Origin: Cycas panzhihuaensis
Taxonomy: Eukaryota > Cycadophyta
Length of the DNA stretch: 64,000 nucleotides
NCBI GenBank assembly: GCA_023213395.1
Contig: CM041465.1
Location: 89,349,741 to 89,413,740, forward strand
Reading direction: 5' to 3'
Shown in pieces: positions 10,390-21,730 of the stretch. Positions within the stretch are counted from its first letter, which is position 1; each line of letters begins with the position of its first letter. A program made the position numbers and the translations under genes. Under the pieces are notes generated by a model. It searched no databases and had not been told where the DNA came from. It saw only the letters and a list, made by a program, of their open reading frames with translations.

Positions 10390-10680
10390 TGTTAAAATTT
10401 ATATTCATATAGGACATAGTTGGGTTAGTGAAGTGTTAAGTCATCAATAGGATGATGACATGCATTAGGAGTTATATAAATTATTAATTGACTTGTGACA
10501 TATGTCAGGGTAGTTACAAGTTCTAGATTAGACTTTTACCATTCTAACTTGTATTTATATATGTATAGAGTTATATTATATCATTGCATTAAGTCATTCT
10601 TAATTAATAATAATCATTATTGAAGGAAGACTAATTCTACTGGATTAAACTAGTCTTATTATGTTTAATATTAGATTAAT
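10390..10680 (+). repeat. 3' LTR of copia C
   Basis: Starts TGTTAAAATTT directly after AAGGGGGAG. It shares ordered blocks with the LTRs of element H read on the other strand: CATTAGGAGTTA, a CATATGTCA-like block, TATATGTATAG, AATAATCATTAT and GACTAATTCTAC. The right end near 10680 is uncertain. Confidence 0.7.
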
Positions 10681-12200
10681 TTTGATTGTTAAATTTATAT
10701 AGATAGTCCTTTATTATTTATCATATTGAACTAGTGACATAGGGCATTCTCTTATGTATTAGGATGCTTGATGCTTATGCTTTCTAAGTTTGAAGGTTTC
10801 TCTACACGTTACACATTGTTGACCTTGCTAATTTTGTATTTTCATATTATCCTTAGGTTTAGTTGCACAATTATGCATCATGGAATCCTTTAGCATTGGC
10901 CTTTATAGTCTTTTACCTAATTATCTATCCTTGTAATTATTAGTAGTATGATATATTCAACTTTTCTTAACCATTTATGGCTCATTTCTACTTTACATAT
11001 AACTCTCACTTTTGTACTTTATGCATCTAACTTTGCCTACTTACTTTAACCTATATTATCAAGTAATATCTTTGTATCACCTTGATATTACTCTTGTTGG
11101 ATTTTATCACCACTTCCTACCTTTATTATATTTGAATATCATTGATATATCAATTATAATATCATTGTGAGTATGATTTTCTTTGTTTTATGCTTGTTAC
11201 CTAATCCTTTAAATTTTCATTCACTTTGCATTTAGTATACATACAAGTCTTTCTAAATTTTTCTTTTCCTTGGTTTACTTAATTCTATCCTTTGAAGGTT
11301 GATTGATTCACCACTATATATTCTTATTCCCAGTGCTCTTCCTAATTTTATGCTCCTTGTTTTAAGTGTCAAAAGTACTTTTAGTACTTAAGCCTAATTA
11401 TCCTCATGAACCATATGCAGAGCATGAGGTTGGTTAGCCACTCTCATGGAAAAATCATCACTATGCATATCATTAAGATATTTGCTTTCTTTACTAATGA
11501 TAATTATAGGTTGTACTTATTCCATCTTCCAAATATTCTTTATACCTATTTGGAATTTGGGGTTAGGGGTCTTCTATACTAAGTGTAATAGTGACTAAAT
11601 TAGTTACCATTATGAGGGTTACTTTCTCTAGGGAAGAGGGTATAATACCACTTGATGTTATCTCATGAGTGAATTATGAGGATAAAGACCACTTAATTTA
11701 AATGCTATTAATCATAATTAGGTATTGTCACTTATTCATCAACTAAATTGGGCTTCCTATTTAACCAATTGAAAATCAAGTCTTGTTTATTTGATTAGGG
11801 GTTTATTGTATTTAGATAGCCTCCATCTATTTTTACTGAGGTTGAATGTTCTATACGTAAACCATCATCTTTTATAGCCTTATTTTGTTCAATGTTAATT
11901 ATAATAGGTTAAAGACCTATTATTTGTAAGTATTAACTTCTTTCATAGATTTAGTATAGCTTTTAATCAAACAAAATAAACAAATTAAAATGCCATAATG
12001 AAAACCTAATAATTAGACCAAAGAAATTTAATGAAAGCTCATGAGAGATATTATATTTTATTTATTTGTATTGATAATTTTTATCATTATAATGTAGTAT
12101 ATTCATATATAAATATATACATTTATTCATGGTATTTTAATATTTTTACCTTTTCATACTTATCATGACTCCCACCTATATTCAAATTAATTATAACTGG
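10681..12200. other. AT-rich, gene-free; probably holds gypsy 1 3' LTR
   Basis: No ORF or coding similarity on either strand. Because the chromodomain end of gypsy 1 (minus strand) lies at about 12210-12345, its 3' LTR should lie within this stretch. I could not delimit it because no matching second LTR was recognised near 44-46 kb. Confidence 0.4.
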
Positions 12201-12209
12201 ATCATACTA

Positions 12210-13560
12210 TGGGCTATAAAGATCACAATAGGCCTTCCCTTTTTGAAATGTTTTTCCCTTAAAGCTTAGGGAGAGTAGGAAATTACTAGTAGAAGCTCTT
12301 AGATTCCCATGTGATGTCCTCATTTGGTAGATTCTTTAATTTATTTAAGTATTTATTTGTTATATAATAATGTAGTTATTTTCTTAATTTTGTCAAAATA
12401 GCCTTTGGGACTTAAATTGATTGCCATTCATGATTAAATTCTAGGATCATTATTTAAGGAGTAGCATGGGTGTTAATTTTAAGTTTGACATTGGATACAT
12501 AGAAAACATTATGGATCCATGCTTAAGGCATACATGATTGGATCAATACATTTTATAATATAGAAGGGACTATAAAATATAGATGCAAGTTTCTCTTTAC
12601 TAAACGCCTTCAATAAAGATTATTTATAGGAATGGAAATGGACAAAGACTCAATCTCCTATATTAAAGTGACACCCAAATTGATGACTATCAACTTGTTA
12701 TTCATATGATTTTGGACTTGATAGGGATTTACATTAAGTGCTTATAGAATTAGATGCATTTATTATTAGAGTTGTTTGACTACTAGAACCCTTAAGGATG
12801 ATTAGAAAGACTAGACATCTGGGGGTGGATACCCATAAAATGTCAAAAATGGTGGTATTTTTATGGTTGAGTGGTAATATGGGTTAAAATAGTATTCAAC
12901 AAGATGCACTTATTATACTTAAAGAGATTATTTATCACCTATAAAATAATGAAGATAAGACTCAAGACATTTGTTGATAACTTTAGTCTAGACATCTCTC
13001 TAGGGATGATATAATATACTTATTTATAATTGTGTGCATATTAGATGAAAAAATTTAGATAGAAAATGACTAGAAAATTTTGGGTCTCTATTATTAATAA
13101 TAGTCTTAGGGTACCTATGCAAATTATAGATATGTTTCATTAAGAGATCAATGATTTATTATGCTAAAGATATGCTTATTAAGGGTATGAAGTACATGCA
13201 TTTGGTTAGGTGATCAACTACAACCAAAATGACATCTTTGCTTGTAGATGGTATATAATACTATAAATTCCACATTGATATCAATCCATTTTCTTATTGG
13301 AATAAGTAATGGCTATAAGAGACCAAGGGGCTTTACTATTTCTCCTTTCTTGCACTAGCAAATATCACAAGCTATGATAAAGTTCTGGACATCTTTCTTT
13401 TGACTGGTCTAATAAAATAATTCATAAATACTATCATATCTTCTTGAATCCTGAATGTCCAACTACTAGGGTGGAGTGCCCTTCTTAGAGGATAGAATAT
13501 TTGAGTATAGAAGTGTGGGGAAGGTAAACATGATTTTTATATAGAAGTGTTTTCCCATGA
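12210..13560 (-). pseudogene. Gypsy 1 integrase and chromodomain remnant
   Basis: On the minus strand, about 13390-13290 reads ACDIC then CKKGEIVKPLGLL (zinc-finger end and linker before the integrase core) and KWIDINVEFIV. At about 13235-13180 it reads VILVVVDHLTKCMYFIPL (catalytic Asp box). At about 12690-12500 the post-core linker reads SLLKAFSKEKLASIF and YSPFYIIKCIDPI. At about 12345-12270 KLKNLPNEDITWESKSFY matches a chromodomain, which in chromoviruses targets integration to marked heterochromatin. Stops are frequent, and the catalytic DDE triad cannot be followed completely. Confidence 0.87.
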
Positions 13561-14504
13561 AGAGTCTAATTAAGTGGTCACTTTCTCCATAGGTATTCTT
13601 AGAGCTTTTCTTTAGTGACAAAGCTGTGATAATAGGCTATGTAGAATTAGTCAAGCTTGGTGTGAGTGCATATATTACTTGGCATGATTCCTATTTAAAC
13701 TTTTATTAGAGACTATTGGCCATTATGTTATTCTTACCTTTTTATTTATAATATTAATGTCAAAGTATTAGATCTTAGTAACCTATTTCTATTGTACCTC
13801 TAACAAGTTAGGCTACAATTGTAAATACCTAAGGCTATGATGGTTATTATGTATTATGAGCTTATTCTCAAGCAACTATTAATTCCATTTTACTAATGCA
13901 TATAGTATTGCTAGCATCTCTATATTTTAGGTTGAATATATTTAATCATGGGTGTTCAACTTATGACTCTACATGGTGTTGGGTTAGTTGTTTCACATAA
14001 GAACAACACTAATTCTAGATCTATATGCATCATAATGGAGCTTTAATGATTGAGAAAAATAGGCAGGGCTAGGACTAGATCTAACATGATAGCATTCTTT
14101 AGTCAGGAGAAGGCTTGTTTTCCTTATTCAATCCATCCAAAAGTATTCTTCTTGTATAAGTCCATGATGAGAGATATAATACATGAATAATGGTAAACAT
14201 ATATATGATAAAAGCCTATGATCTCCAAGAAGTCTTGAGGAGATTTAGTAGAGATTAAAGTAGGCTAGTCTAGAATGTCTTAAGCCTTATGAGGATCCAT
14301 GTACATACCTTCAACAAAAATAACATACCCCAAGTATTCCATGGTTTGCTTACCAAATTAACATTTAGATTTCTTAGAAAATAGGTTATTATACATAAAT
14401 GCACCAAAACCTTATCAAGATGATGTAAGTTCTATTGACAATTTTCACTATAGATAAGAATATCATTAAAAAACACCATGATGAATTTTTACATGAAGGG
14501 GTAA
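13561..14504 (-). pseudogene. Gypsy 1 reverse transcriptase C-term and RNase H
   Basis: Minus strand from 14504: KFIMVFFNDILIYS carries the catalytic YxDD box in its gypsy form with the first Asp changed (FFNDIL instead of FFDDIL). It is followed by HHLDKVLVHL, a decayed KCEFG region, then KKNTFGWIE at the RT-RNase H connection. RNase H is recognisable only weakly below 14080. The N-terminal part of the same RT is at 42735-43130. Confidence 0.85.
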
Positions 14505-14509
14505 AATAC

Positions 14510-14890
14510 TAGGACATGTTTATCCTAATATTCTCTTTAATTTCACATATAAGGAGATTAAAAGTCATAATAGAAATAGTAATGATCTCACTTTATTGAT
14601 ATGAAACCCCAAAATATTATAGAAAAGACCATACAAAGGGCACTAAAACATTATATAATAGTATATTCTTACAAAAGCTTACAAGACATAATGGTCCTTA
14701 CATTTACATTAAAATTTAAATAAGAAGCCAAGGCCTCTTCCATAGGATTCATATTGGTGGAGCAAATGACCTTAATTTTATTAGCATGCATAATAACCCA
14801 AACACAAGAGTTAATATTTAACATTAACCTTTAGTCACTTGGTAACATACTTGAGGTTTGGTTTCGCTGGTGATAGAGGGTTATGTAATA
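14510..14890 (-). repeat. 3' LTR of gypsy 2
   Basis: 381 bp, paired with 42347-42727. Shared blocks include TTATTGATAT, CTTACAAGACATAATG versus CTTACAAGACCTAATG... forms, CCTTACATTTACATT, and a common end GGGTTATGTAA. Its TG start has decayed to TA and its CA end to TA. Confidence 0.87.
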
Positions 14891-14905
14891 GGTCCCCTCC
14901 TCTGA
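14891..14905 (-). other. Polypurine tract of gypsy 2
   Basis: GGTCCCCTCCTCTGA on the plus strand, a purine-rich run on the minus strand, lies directly inside the 3' LTR. It overlaps the last codons of the pol frame (RGGDLLHN). Confidence 0.7.
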
Positions 14906-16250
14906 GAAGGTGCATCTGTTACTTAATAAATTTTATGGATTCCTAAGTTACATCTTTAGCTTTATAATTGTCCCATTACACCAAATACTTAGGGATAGTC
15001 TAGTTCTAGAGGTAGTATTATTGATGATTTACAATACAGTCTAGTAGGACTATGAGGAATTATTTTTCATTGAGTATCAGAAGGATAGTCTAGGGAACCA
15101 CCATGTTGCCTAGATATTTTTTAGATAAAAAACATAAAAAACATTATGGGTTCAAGTATTAGGAAGAAGCTCCAAGGCATAAGTAACTCCTCTGAGCTAT
15201 TGGAGTACCTTATAAAGACCATAATAATAGGGGCTAAGTTTATGGTATTTATTCTTGATAATGAATTATTATTTATAGGGCTAAGGGCAAAGAAGAACTA
15301 GGTTATTAATAGAAAAAGATCAATTAGAACATTGGCACTCAATAAGTTGTTTCATATGATTTTGAGTGAAAGATAATTCTACTTAATGGTATGTAAAACT
15401 TGGTCCATATCTAGGCGTTTCTATTGGGCCATAACTCTTTAGAGGTTTATGGCCAAGGTATGAAGGGATGGTGGGGGATAGTCATAGAGAGCCATAAATG
15501 GGGGTATGGCAATGGCTAAGTGGTGAGAGGAGATATACCAATACTTTACGAAAGCTAATTAAGAAGTCTATATATTTTAATGTTCAAAGGCAAAGTAGCA
15601 TAGATAAGTTTCCAATGACTTATTGAGGATTTTTTATTAGTCATTAGTTTATGGATGGTATGCTAAGATTATATTAAATAAAGTGTTTGATGTGTGAAAG
15701 AGTACTTGCCAAAATGAACTAGTGAATTTAGGGTTCTTATCAAATACTATGGTTAAGAGGAATCCATGTAGGAAAAAAATAATTTAGATATAGATGTTAG
15801 TAATATGAGAGGCGTTAGAAGATATGTGGATAGGTAAAAAAAGAGCATATTTAGTTAGTAGATCAATGATTATTAAAATAAAGTTGAATTAGATAAATGA
15901 AGATAGGTCTATTATAAATTCCATAGCAATGTCTTACCTTATGGAATGCGTAAGGGTTGGATCAGGCTTGACTAAGCCTTAATTTTGATTTAATTCCTTT
16001 AATAGGTATTACATTATAAAATAAATATAAGAATTATGGATTTAATGTGGGACTATTAGAAGTTAGACTAGATATAATAATATATTTTATTAAACCTTGA
16101 GTGTCCTCGTAAGGGGATGGAATGGTACTTGGCTAAAATACAAGGGATAAAAAAGTATGCATGATGAATAATAATGTGGTTCCTATACAATAGGTGATTG
16201 TAATGCATTGTCTAATGCTTTAGGTACTAATTTTTAAGACCCATTAAGCA
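14895..16250 (-). pseudogene. Gypsy 2 integrase and chromodomain remnant
   Basis: Minus strand: about 15950-15820 reads DIAMEFIIDL and IIIDLLTKYALFLPIHI (first catalytic Asp). About 15750-15690 reads FDKNPKFTSSFWQVLF (second catalytic Asp, NPKFTSxFW box). About 15650 reads ILAYHP, with the expected QTDGQT following in decayed form. About 15300-15100 gives NKYHKLSPYYYGLYKVLQ and THNVFYVFYLK, the post-core linker. About 15060-14890 gives a chromodomain-like stretch (YLV.WDNYKAKDVT.ES, QMHLLRGGDLLHN). The many stops include changes at expected Gln and Trp codons. The element is dead. Confidence 0.87.
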
Positions 16251-16379
16251 TAGTCAGGTTGGGAGTGGTTATTAAGGGCCAATTCAGTTAACCATATTAG
16301 TTGAGGTTGGGAGATGGTATGAATTGTAGGTTTAGAGGGGAGGCAAGAGAGAGTATCAATAACTACATTTTCTTTACCT

Positions 16380-17018
16380 TTCTTATAAGTGATGGTAAAA
16401 TCAAATACTTGAAGATGATTGATCCATTTTTCTTGTTCTTTTGATAGAACTAGTTAGTTCAGAAGATAACGAAGGTTGTGATGGTTAGTTAAGATAGTAC
16501 ATTTGGACTTGAGTAGATATTATCACTACTTATTTATGGCATGTAGGATGAATTTCATTTATTTTTAATATGTTGATCATTTAGATTCATGGTCCTTGAT
16601 CTTATGACTTTCAAATTCTATTGGGTGAAGATTCTACATAAAAACTATAACCAAATTGAGTCTAAAAGCATTACACTCTAGTTGGAAGAGTTAGGAGAAA
16701 TTGAGGGTATTAAGGAGTAGGGTAGATGCCATGATTATATTAAGATTCTCCAAGGCATCATTTATAGCTTACAAACAGTAAAATAAGTCCTTTTGAAGCA
16801 GATGTATCAAAGGAGCTATATGAGAGGCATATTTCTTAATAAATCACTAATAAAATCTTATAAACCCTAAGAAATTATGTAATTGTATGAGACTTTTATA
16901 TGTAGGCCATATAGTGATGATTAAAAATTTGATTAGTGAAATAATATGCCTTAAATATTATAGTTTGGATTTACCAAATTCACATTTAGACAATTTGGCA
17001 TATAGTTAATGCTACATA
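16380..17018 (-). pseudogene. Gypsy 2 RNase H and RT C-terminal remnant
   Basis: From 17013 down on the minus strand the frame reads LYAKLSKCEFGKSKL, the conserved stretch after the gypsy YxDD box. The RT-RNase H connection follows, then RNase H with decayed core blocks and a final RKVKKM segment equivalent to the KGKENVVADALSR end. The upstream half of the same RT lies at 20825-21420 on the far side of copia D. The phase matches across D when one target copy is removed. Confidence 0.85.
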
Positions 17019-17352
17019 TATTGGGGTTAATGTTCCTCACCCCACTCCCATCTTAGAAACATGTGCGTGCACATATGTTAATAGTAAATTAGGTAAGTTT
17101 ATTTTAATGTTAAGTTGTGAATTATTTTATGTTTATTTAAACTTTATAGGTTGAGGAGGTTTCCCTCCTCCCTCACAACTATATATTCTATGAGGTTCTA
17201 AACACTAGTGTTCTTTAACACCACCTGCTTTGGAATATTTATATACTCTTCAACTATGGCTTGAATACAATGATATATTTTAAATGCATTTTCAATATGG
17301 ATTGAGATCAATGTTTACCTACTCTGCTATGCCCTCTACTACATTTATAACA
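17019..17352 (+). repeat. 5' LTR of element D
   Basis: 334 bp, starts TATTGGGGTTAATG (TG decayed to TA) and ends TTATAACA. Near-colinear with 20491-20824. Both contain the GGTTGAGGAGGTTT...CTCCCTCACAAC block, related in the same sense to the LTR piece at 29357-29611 read on its minus strand. Confidence 0.92.
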
Positions 17353-17403
17353 TTTAGTATCAGAGCTTATTGATCTTGGTTCGCTAACATTTAGTATCAG
17401 AGT
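17353..17403 (+). other. Duplicated primer-binding site of element D
   Basis: TTTAGTATCAGAGC directly after the LTR (core 17355-17366) matches the initiator-Met tRNA site with one change. The 17-base string AACATTTAGTATCAGAG, i.e. LTR end plus primer site, occurs at 17349-17365 and again at 17386-17402, an offset of 37 bp. Confidence 0.85.
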
Positions 17404-19790
17404 AAATCCTAGTACATAGCTTCTAACTCTTCATTCACTCAATAAAAATACAACATAAGACTGCTTGTTGGACTCCTTGTAGGCTAATCTATTCAATAAA
17501 GAACATGGTTTGAGATTTCATCATCTATGAAAGGCGATATTGTGATTTAAATTTGTGATCTTCAATATTTAATAATAGTTTATTCTTCATAATTTTATAT
17601 GCATAAATATATTTTATTATTTGGACTTCCATTTATATTGATTTAAGGAGATCTATTATGTGAAAGCCACCCTTATTCATAGATGTTTTTGGAAAATATT
17701 TTAGTGATCTATATAAAGGATTCAAAGATCTGTTGGAGGTAAACTTTGGTGAAAGTAAGATTCAAAAGTAACATTTATTAAATATTTTATTTATTTTTGA
17801 CATTATTTATTATATAGTTTTTGAGAAATATTTGATATTTTGATACTTAAAAAATTATTTAATTAGTATTTCTTTAATATTTGTAGTCAAATTGATTGTA
17901 TTTAGCACTGCAATAGGTTGGTTTAATTATTTTTCAAATTTATTTGATAAATATCATATTTTCCATCATTTTTCACTATTTTTCAAGGGTTTTGTAAGGC
18001 TCTATTCTTCTCAATACAAGTTTTTTTTTTCAAAACTTTCATATTTCCTAGGTATCTCTCATCATTGCATCCCTTCATCTAAATTTTTGTCTCATTCCAA
18101 GTCCATTTGATTCCCCATTAGGGTTCAACACTCCAACTTTAGTTTGTCATTTTTGCGTGCAAGTCACACATACCTTAAAAAAGGTACCTATGTTATTTTT
18201 ATGATATTTCTACAACTGTTTATCCGATTTATGAACCATTTAAAGCGTAAAAAATTTGATTTATAGATCTACAGTTTAGAGTCATCATTTACTTGATTTG
18301 AGAAATTTTTTATAGAGTTTGATTAGGTCAAATTTAACCTTCTTTCTACACTTATTTGAGTTATCACAAAAGGGTCTGTTTACTGTTTATTCAATAACTT
18401 AATTATTATAGCTCTATTTTTTAAACTGTAAGAATCAACAGAAAGGATTTTTAGTGATTTATATATTAGAACTAGTTTCATATTATTTTGATACTATTTT
18501 ATAAGTGCTTACAACTCCTTAATTTAAAGCTCTATTTCAGCCATAATTAAGCAAGTTTGTGATATTTTTTGAGCTATTTTTTTCACATTTGAATAGTATT
18601 TACTGCTAATTAGTTTCTTGAGGATATTTACTAGTTTTTCATAAGATTATAAGTTGATTTGTAGCTTTTTAGCATCAATTTAGCTTCTTGAGGATCAAGA
18701 GGCCTACACAGATTAATACATCAAATTAGTATCACTTACCTTGACCATTTATTTTACTTCACATTTTCATTTGAATATAGAATAATTTTTTGATCTTATT
18801 AGATCATTTCAAGTATTATATCTTCTTAGAAATTTTAAGATATACCTAGTTTACTTCTGAATTTATAAAGGAATTTCTTATCATTTAATTTATACTAGTA
18901 TAAAAAATATTCTTTCTATATCTTAAAGTCATTTATTTAGCTTAAAAGGCATTGTAAATGGCACAATGACAAGTTCTTTTACTCATTTTATACTTTTAAG
19001 TTTATTTGATATTCTAAGATTTAAGAGTATTTAAATATTGAAGGTTCTATTGATTCATTACATCACTTAGAGAAGGTGTATATAGTATTCTTATTTACAA
19101 AGAGCATCTCAATTTGAAAGTTATTAGATTACATATAATCATTCAAGGAACATATTTGATTGAAGATATATTCATTTAAAAATTTATATTTTAAGCTTCT
19201 TGATTTACTAGTAGAAGGCATATTTGAATTTCTTTAAATCCATTGTATTTGAAAGTTGAAAGGTACATAATAGTGCATAGCTATAAACTTATTCTTTTAC
19301 ACTTTTAAGCATTTTAAGGCACACTCCATTAAGCATTTTATTTTTAAGATTAACATATTTATTATCACTTAAAATGATCATTTACTTTACATTCTTTAAG
19401 AAATTTCTTAGCTATTTGATTAAGAAGGTATTTGAACATTAAAATAAATTAAAGTTTCATTTATTTGAGTTCTTATTTTTTAGCTCTTTATTATTCAATC
19501 AATTTTTTTGAAAGAAGTACATTAAGTTTGCTTTGAAAATGAAGCTTGTTACGTTATTTTGCATATTCTTTTCAGAGGAGCATTTACCATTCTCAATTCA
19601 AAAGGATATTTGATTGCATATTTATTTTATTCAATAAAGAAATATTTATCATGCTTTATTCTTTTATGTTTTGAATAGTGAAATTTATTCTAAAGCATCA
19701 TTTGTTATTTTTTATTTGAGGATTACTCTTCTTATTTGTTTATTAAAAATCATATTTTTTGATCATGTACTAAAGTCATTTATACAATGG
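17404..19790 (+). other. Long non-coding leader of element D
   Basis: About 2.4 kb of AT-rich sequence with no recognisable coding, between the primer site and gag. Short ORFs such as 17892-18110 are composition artefacts. Long leaders of this kind also occur in elements E and F. Confidence 0.5.
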
Positions 19791-19794
19791 TAAT

Positions 19795-20490
19795 GAATCT
19801 AAGTAACATAAGGTTTCCTACATTTGATTGAAATGATTTTTAACTATGGAATACAATAATGAAATCATACTTTATTTCAAATGACCTTTGGAAACATGTA
19901 AAAGACAGATATAAACTAAATATTAAAGAAGATATAAAAAAGGACAATGAAGCCCTAGTACTATTATTTTGTAGTACAGATAACAATATATTTTTTAATG
20001 TTTATGAAATAACCATAACCAAATCTATATGGGATACTTTAGAATTGATTTATGGGGGAGATACCTTAGAATTTAATATTACTAATTACATTGATGATGG
20101 TTTTCTTGTGAGACAAATATTAGAGTAGGTGCATTTTAATGAAAAGACTAATATTACTTGTACTAGTATAGATTTTAATAAAAGTAATGACTCTAATGTT
20201 ACATTTAGTGAGATGATATATACCTTGGGCTTAGCTAAAGTAAAAGATAAAGATCAAGACAAAGCTATCTCTACTCATTCAAATCAAGATATACCTACTT
20301 GAAAACCATTTAAACCATATAATATTAAAGAAACACACTTTGTCGAAAGGATGATAAGGCAAGTTATTGATTACATCAATGATGATGATGATCAAGCTAA
20401 AGGATAAGTATTCAAAGTCTTTCTTAAGTATTTATTCCATAAGTTTAAGGAGAAATAAAAGATGATTATGATGAACATTAAGGGGGAGTA
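19795..20490 (+). pseudogene. Gag-like protein of element D
   Basis: The frame begins near 19795 (RFPTFD, LWNTIMKSYF), continues in an open stretch 19859-20128 with DLWKHVKDRYKL, KKDNEALVLLFCS, ITKSIWDTLELIYGGD, and ends at the polypurine tract with FHKFKEK and NIKGEYVG. The N-terminal part matches the copia UBN2/gag family (W...M..YL, DLW..V, K.W..L...YGG). Stops occur near the start, after QILE and at two later points. Gag would form the virus-like particle. The C-terminal segment FKVFLKYLFHKFKEK is shared with element E and with the captured segment in F. No zinc knuckle is visible. Confidence 0.82.
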
Positions 20491-20824
20491 TGTTGGGGTT
20501 AATATTCTTTACCAAACTCCTACCTTAGAAACATGTGAGTGCACACATATTAATGGTAAGTTAGGTAAATTTATTTTAATGTTAAGTTATATATTATTTT
20601 ATATTTATTTAAATTTTATAGGTTGAGGAGGTTTCTATCCTCCCTCACAACTATATATTCTATGGGATTCTAAACCCTGATGTTCTTTAACACCACCTAC
20701 TTTGGAATATTTATATACTCTTTAACTATGGATTGAATACAATGATGTATTTCTAATGCATTTTCAATATGGATTGAGATTAATATTTACCTGCTTCACT
20801 CCGCTCTCTGCTACATTTCCAACA
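20491..20824 (+). repeat. 3' LTR of element D
   Basis: 334 bp, TGTTGGGGTTAATATT to TTTCCAACA with intact TG...CA, preceded by the polypurine tract AAGGGGGAGTA at 20480-20490. Confidence 0.92.
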
Positions 20825-21589
20825 ATATAAGGATTTAAAAGATATCTTCTAAATGTTAGATGCATTGTACCATATAGGAACTATATACAAGCATGCCATC
20901 TAAAAAAATAATGATAAATTTTTATAAGTAGAGGAGAAAGATTTTATTTATTAATGCTTAGAATGCAGCTAGGGTGTTATAAAGGCTAAAGGGCATGGCC
21001 TAACACTCAAAATAGCTATGAAATTTTTGAAAGGCTATCTTATATTGATCTAAAAAGACAATGGGAATTTGGTAGTAGCTAAATTAAAGATTTAGCTTAG
21101 AAAATATGGTGGTGCTATGGATCTCATCTAATATGTTATTAATCTAAAGGGTAGAGAACTTATTTTTTATAGTGATTTTATTAAGTTTGTGATAATTGAA
21201 CCATAGTTAATAAGATACATATTTTTTTATAATTAAACTAAAGTTAATAAGTTTATAATAATTGAACCAAAATTAATAAGATCTATCCTTTTTAGGTACT
21301 AATACAGTGGGAGCCACATACATGCCTTTATTAGGTTGGATAATGCATATGTCCATCAATTTGTTCATTATGGTTTCAATTTCATTCTTCTAATGATATA
21401 AATTCTAATAAGCTAGAGGCTGATGGGGTTATGTAGATTTTTAAGTTTGATCATATGATAATAGTCATGGTATAGAGGAGGATTACTAAGAAGGGGGGTA
21501 AAAATAGATTGGTACTTAGTGAGGATGGGCTAGATATCTATATGAATTTTAGTACGAGGTTGAATGCTATTAATACATACTCTATGTTG
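20825..21589 (-). pseudogene. Gypsy 2 reverse transcriptase, N-terminal half
   Basis: Minus strand from about 21420: EIETIMNKLMDMHII, MYVAPTVLVPKKDRSY, then KLNKITIKNKFSTL, ILDEIHSTTIFSKLNL and GYYQIPI. Further down it reads AFQKFHSYF, AMPFSLYNT, KFIIIFLDGMLVYSS (catalytic box with the second Asp changed to Gly) and HLEDIF up to the target site. A 50-60-bp local duplication of the KLINF/KLNKI region is visible at 21180-21280. The upstream part (21420-21589) is too decayed to assign. The C-terminal half continues at 17018-16760. Confidence 0.85.
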
Positions 21590-21616
21590 GATGTGGTATT
21601 GGAGTGATACCACATC
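21590..21616. repeat. 10-bp inverted repeat with 7-base loop
   Basis: GATGTGGTAT (21590-21599) and its perfect inverse ATACCACATC (21607-21616). It lies at the junction between gypsy 2 RT sequence and the LTR-like start of fragment J. Confidence 0.75.
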
Positions 21617-21691
21617 TTGGGAGAAGAAATTTGAGACATAAAGATGGACAATGAAAATAAACTCTACTTGTTATATTACAATATAAAATAT

Positions 21692-21730
<39 letters not shown>

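Larger units (their letters stand above)
6505..10680 (+). mobile_element. Ty1/copia element C, interrupted and deleted
   Basis: Plus-strand copia whose visible part runs from a protease region (6631-6837), across the inserted LINE, through integrase (8966-9890), a short RT/RNase H remnant (10120-10389), a polypurine tract at 10381-10389 (AAGGGGGAG) and a 3' LTR starting at 10390. The central RT and most of RNase H are deleted near 10215-10260. The 5' part is displaced by element A and its 5' LTR was not found. Its integrase and LTR resemble those of element H in opposite orientation, so C and H are one family. It would have encoded a Gag-Pol polyprotein and is now non-functional. Confidence 0.85.
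17019..20824 (+). mobile_element. Gag-only copia-derived LTR element D
   Basis: Complete-ended 3.8-kb element on the plus strand inside the RT of gypsy 2. LTRs 17019-17352 and 20491-20824 have equal lengths (334 bp). Target duplication ACATA (17014-17018) / ATATA (20825-20829). Primer-binding site 17355-17366, polypurine tract 20480-20490. The only coding region is a gag-like frame at about 19800-20490. No protease, integrase or RT is present in the 3.1-kb interior. It therefore resembles the TR-GAG class of non-autonomous elements described in plants and would need pol proteins supplied in trans. Confidence 0.9.
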
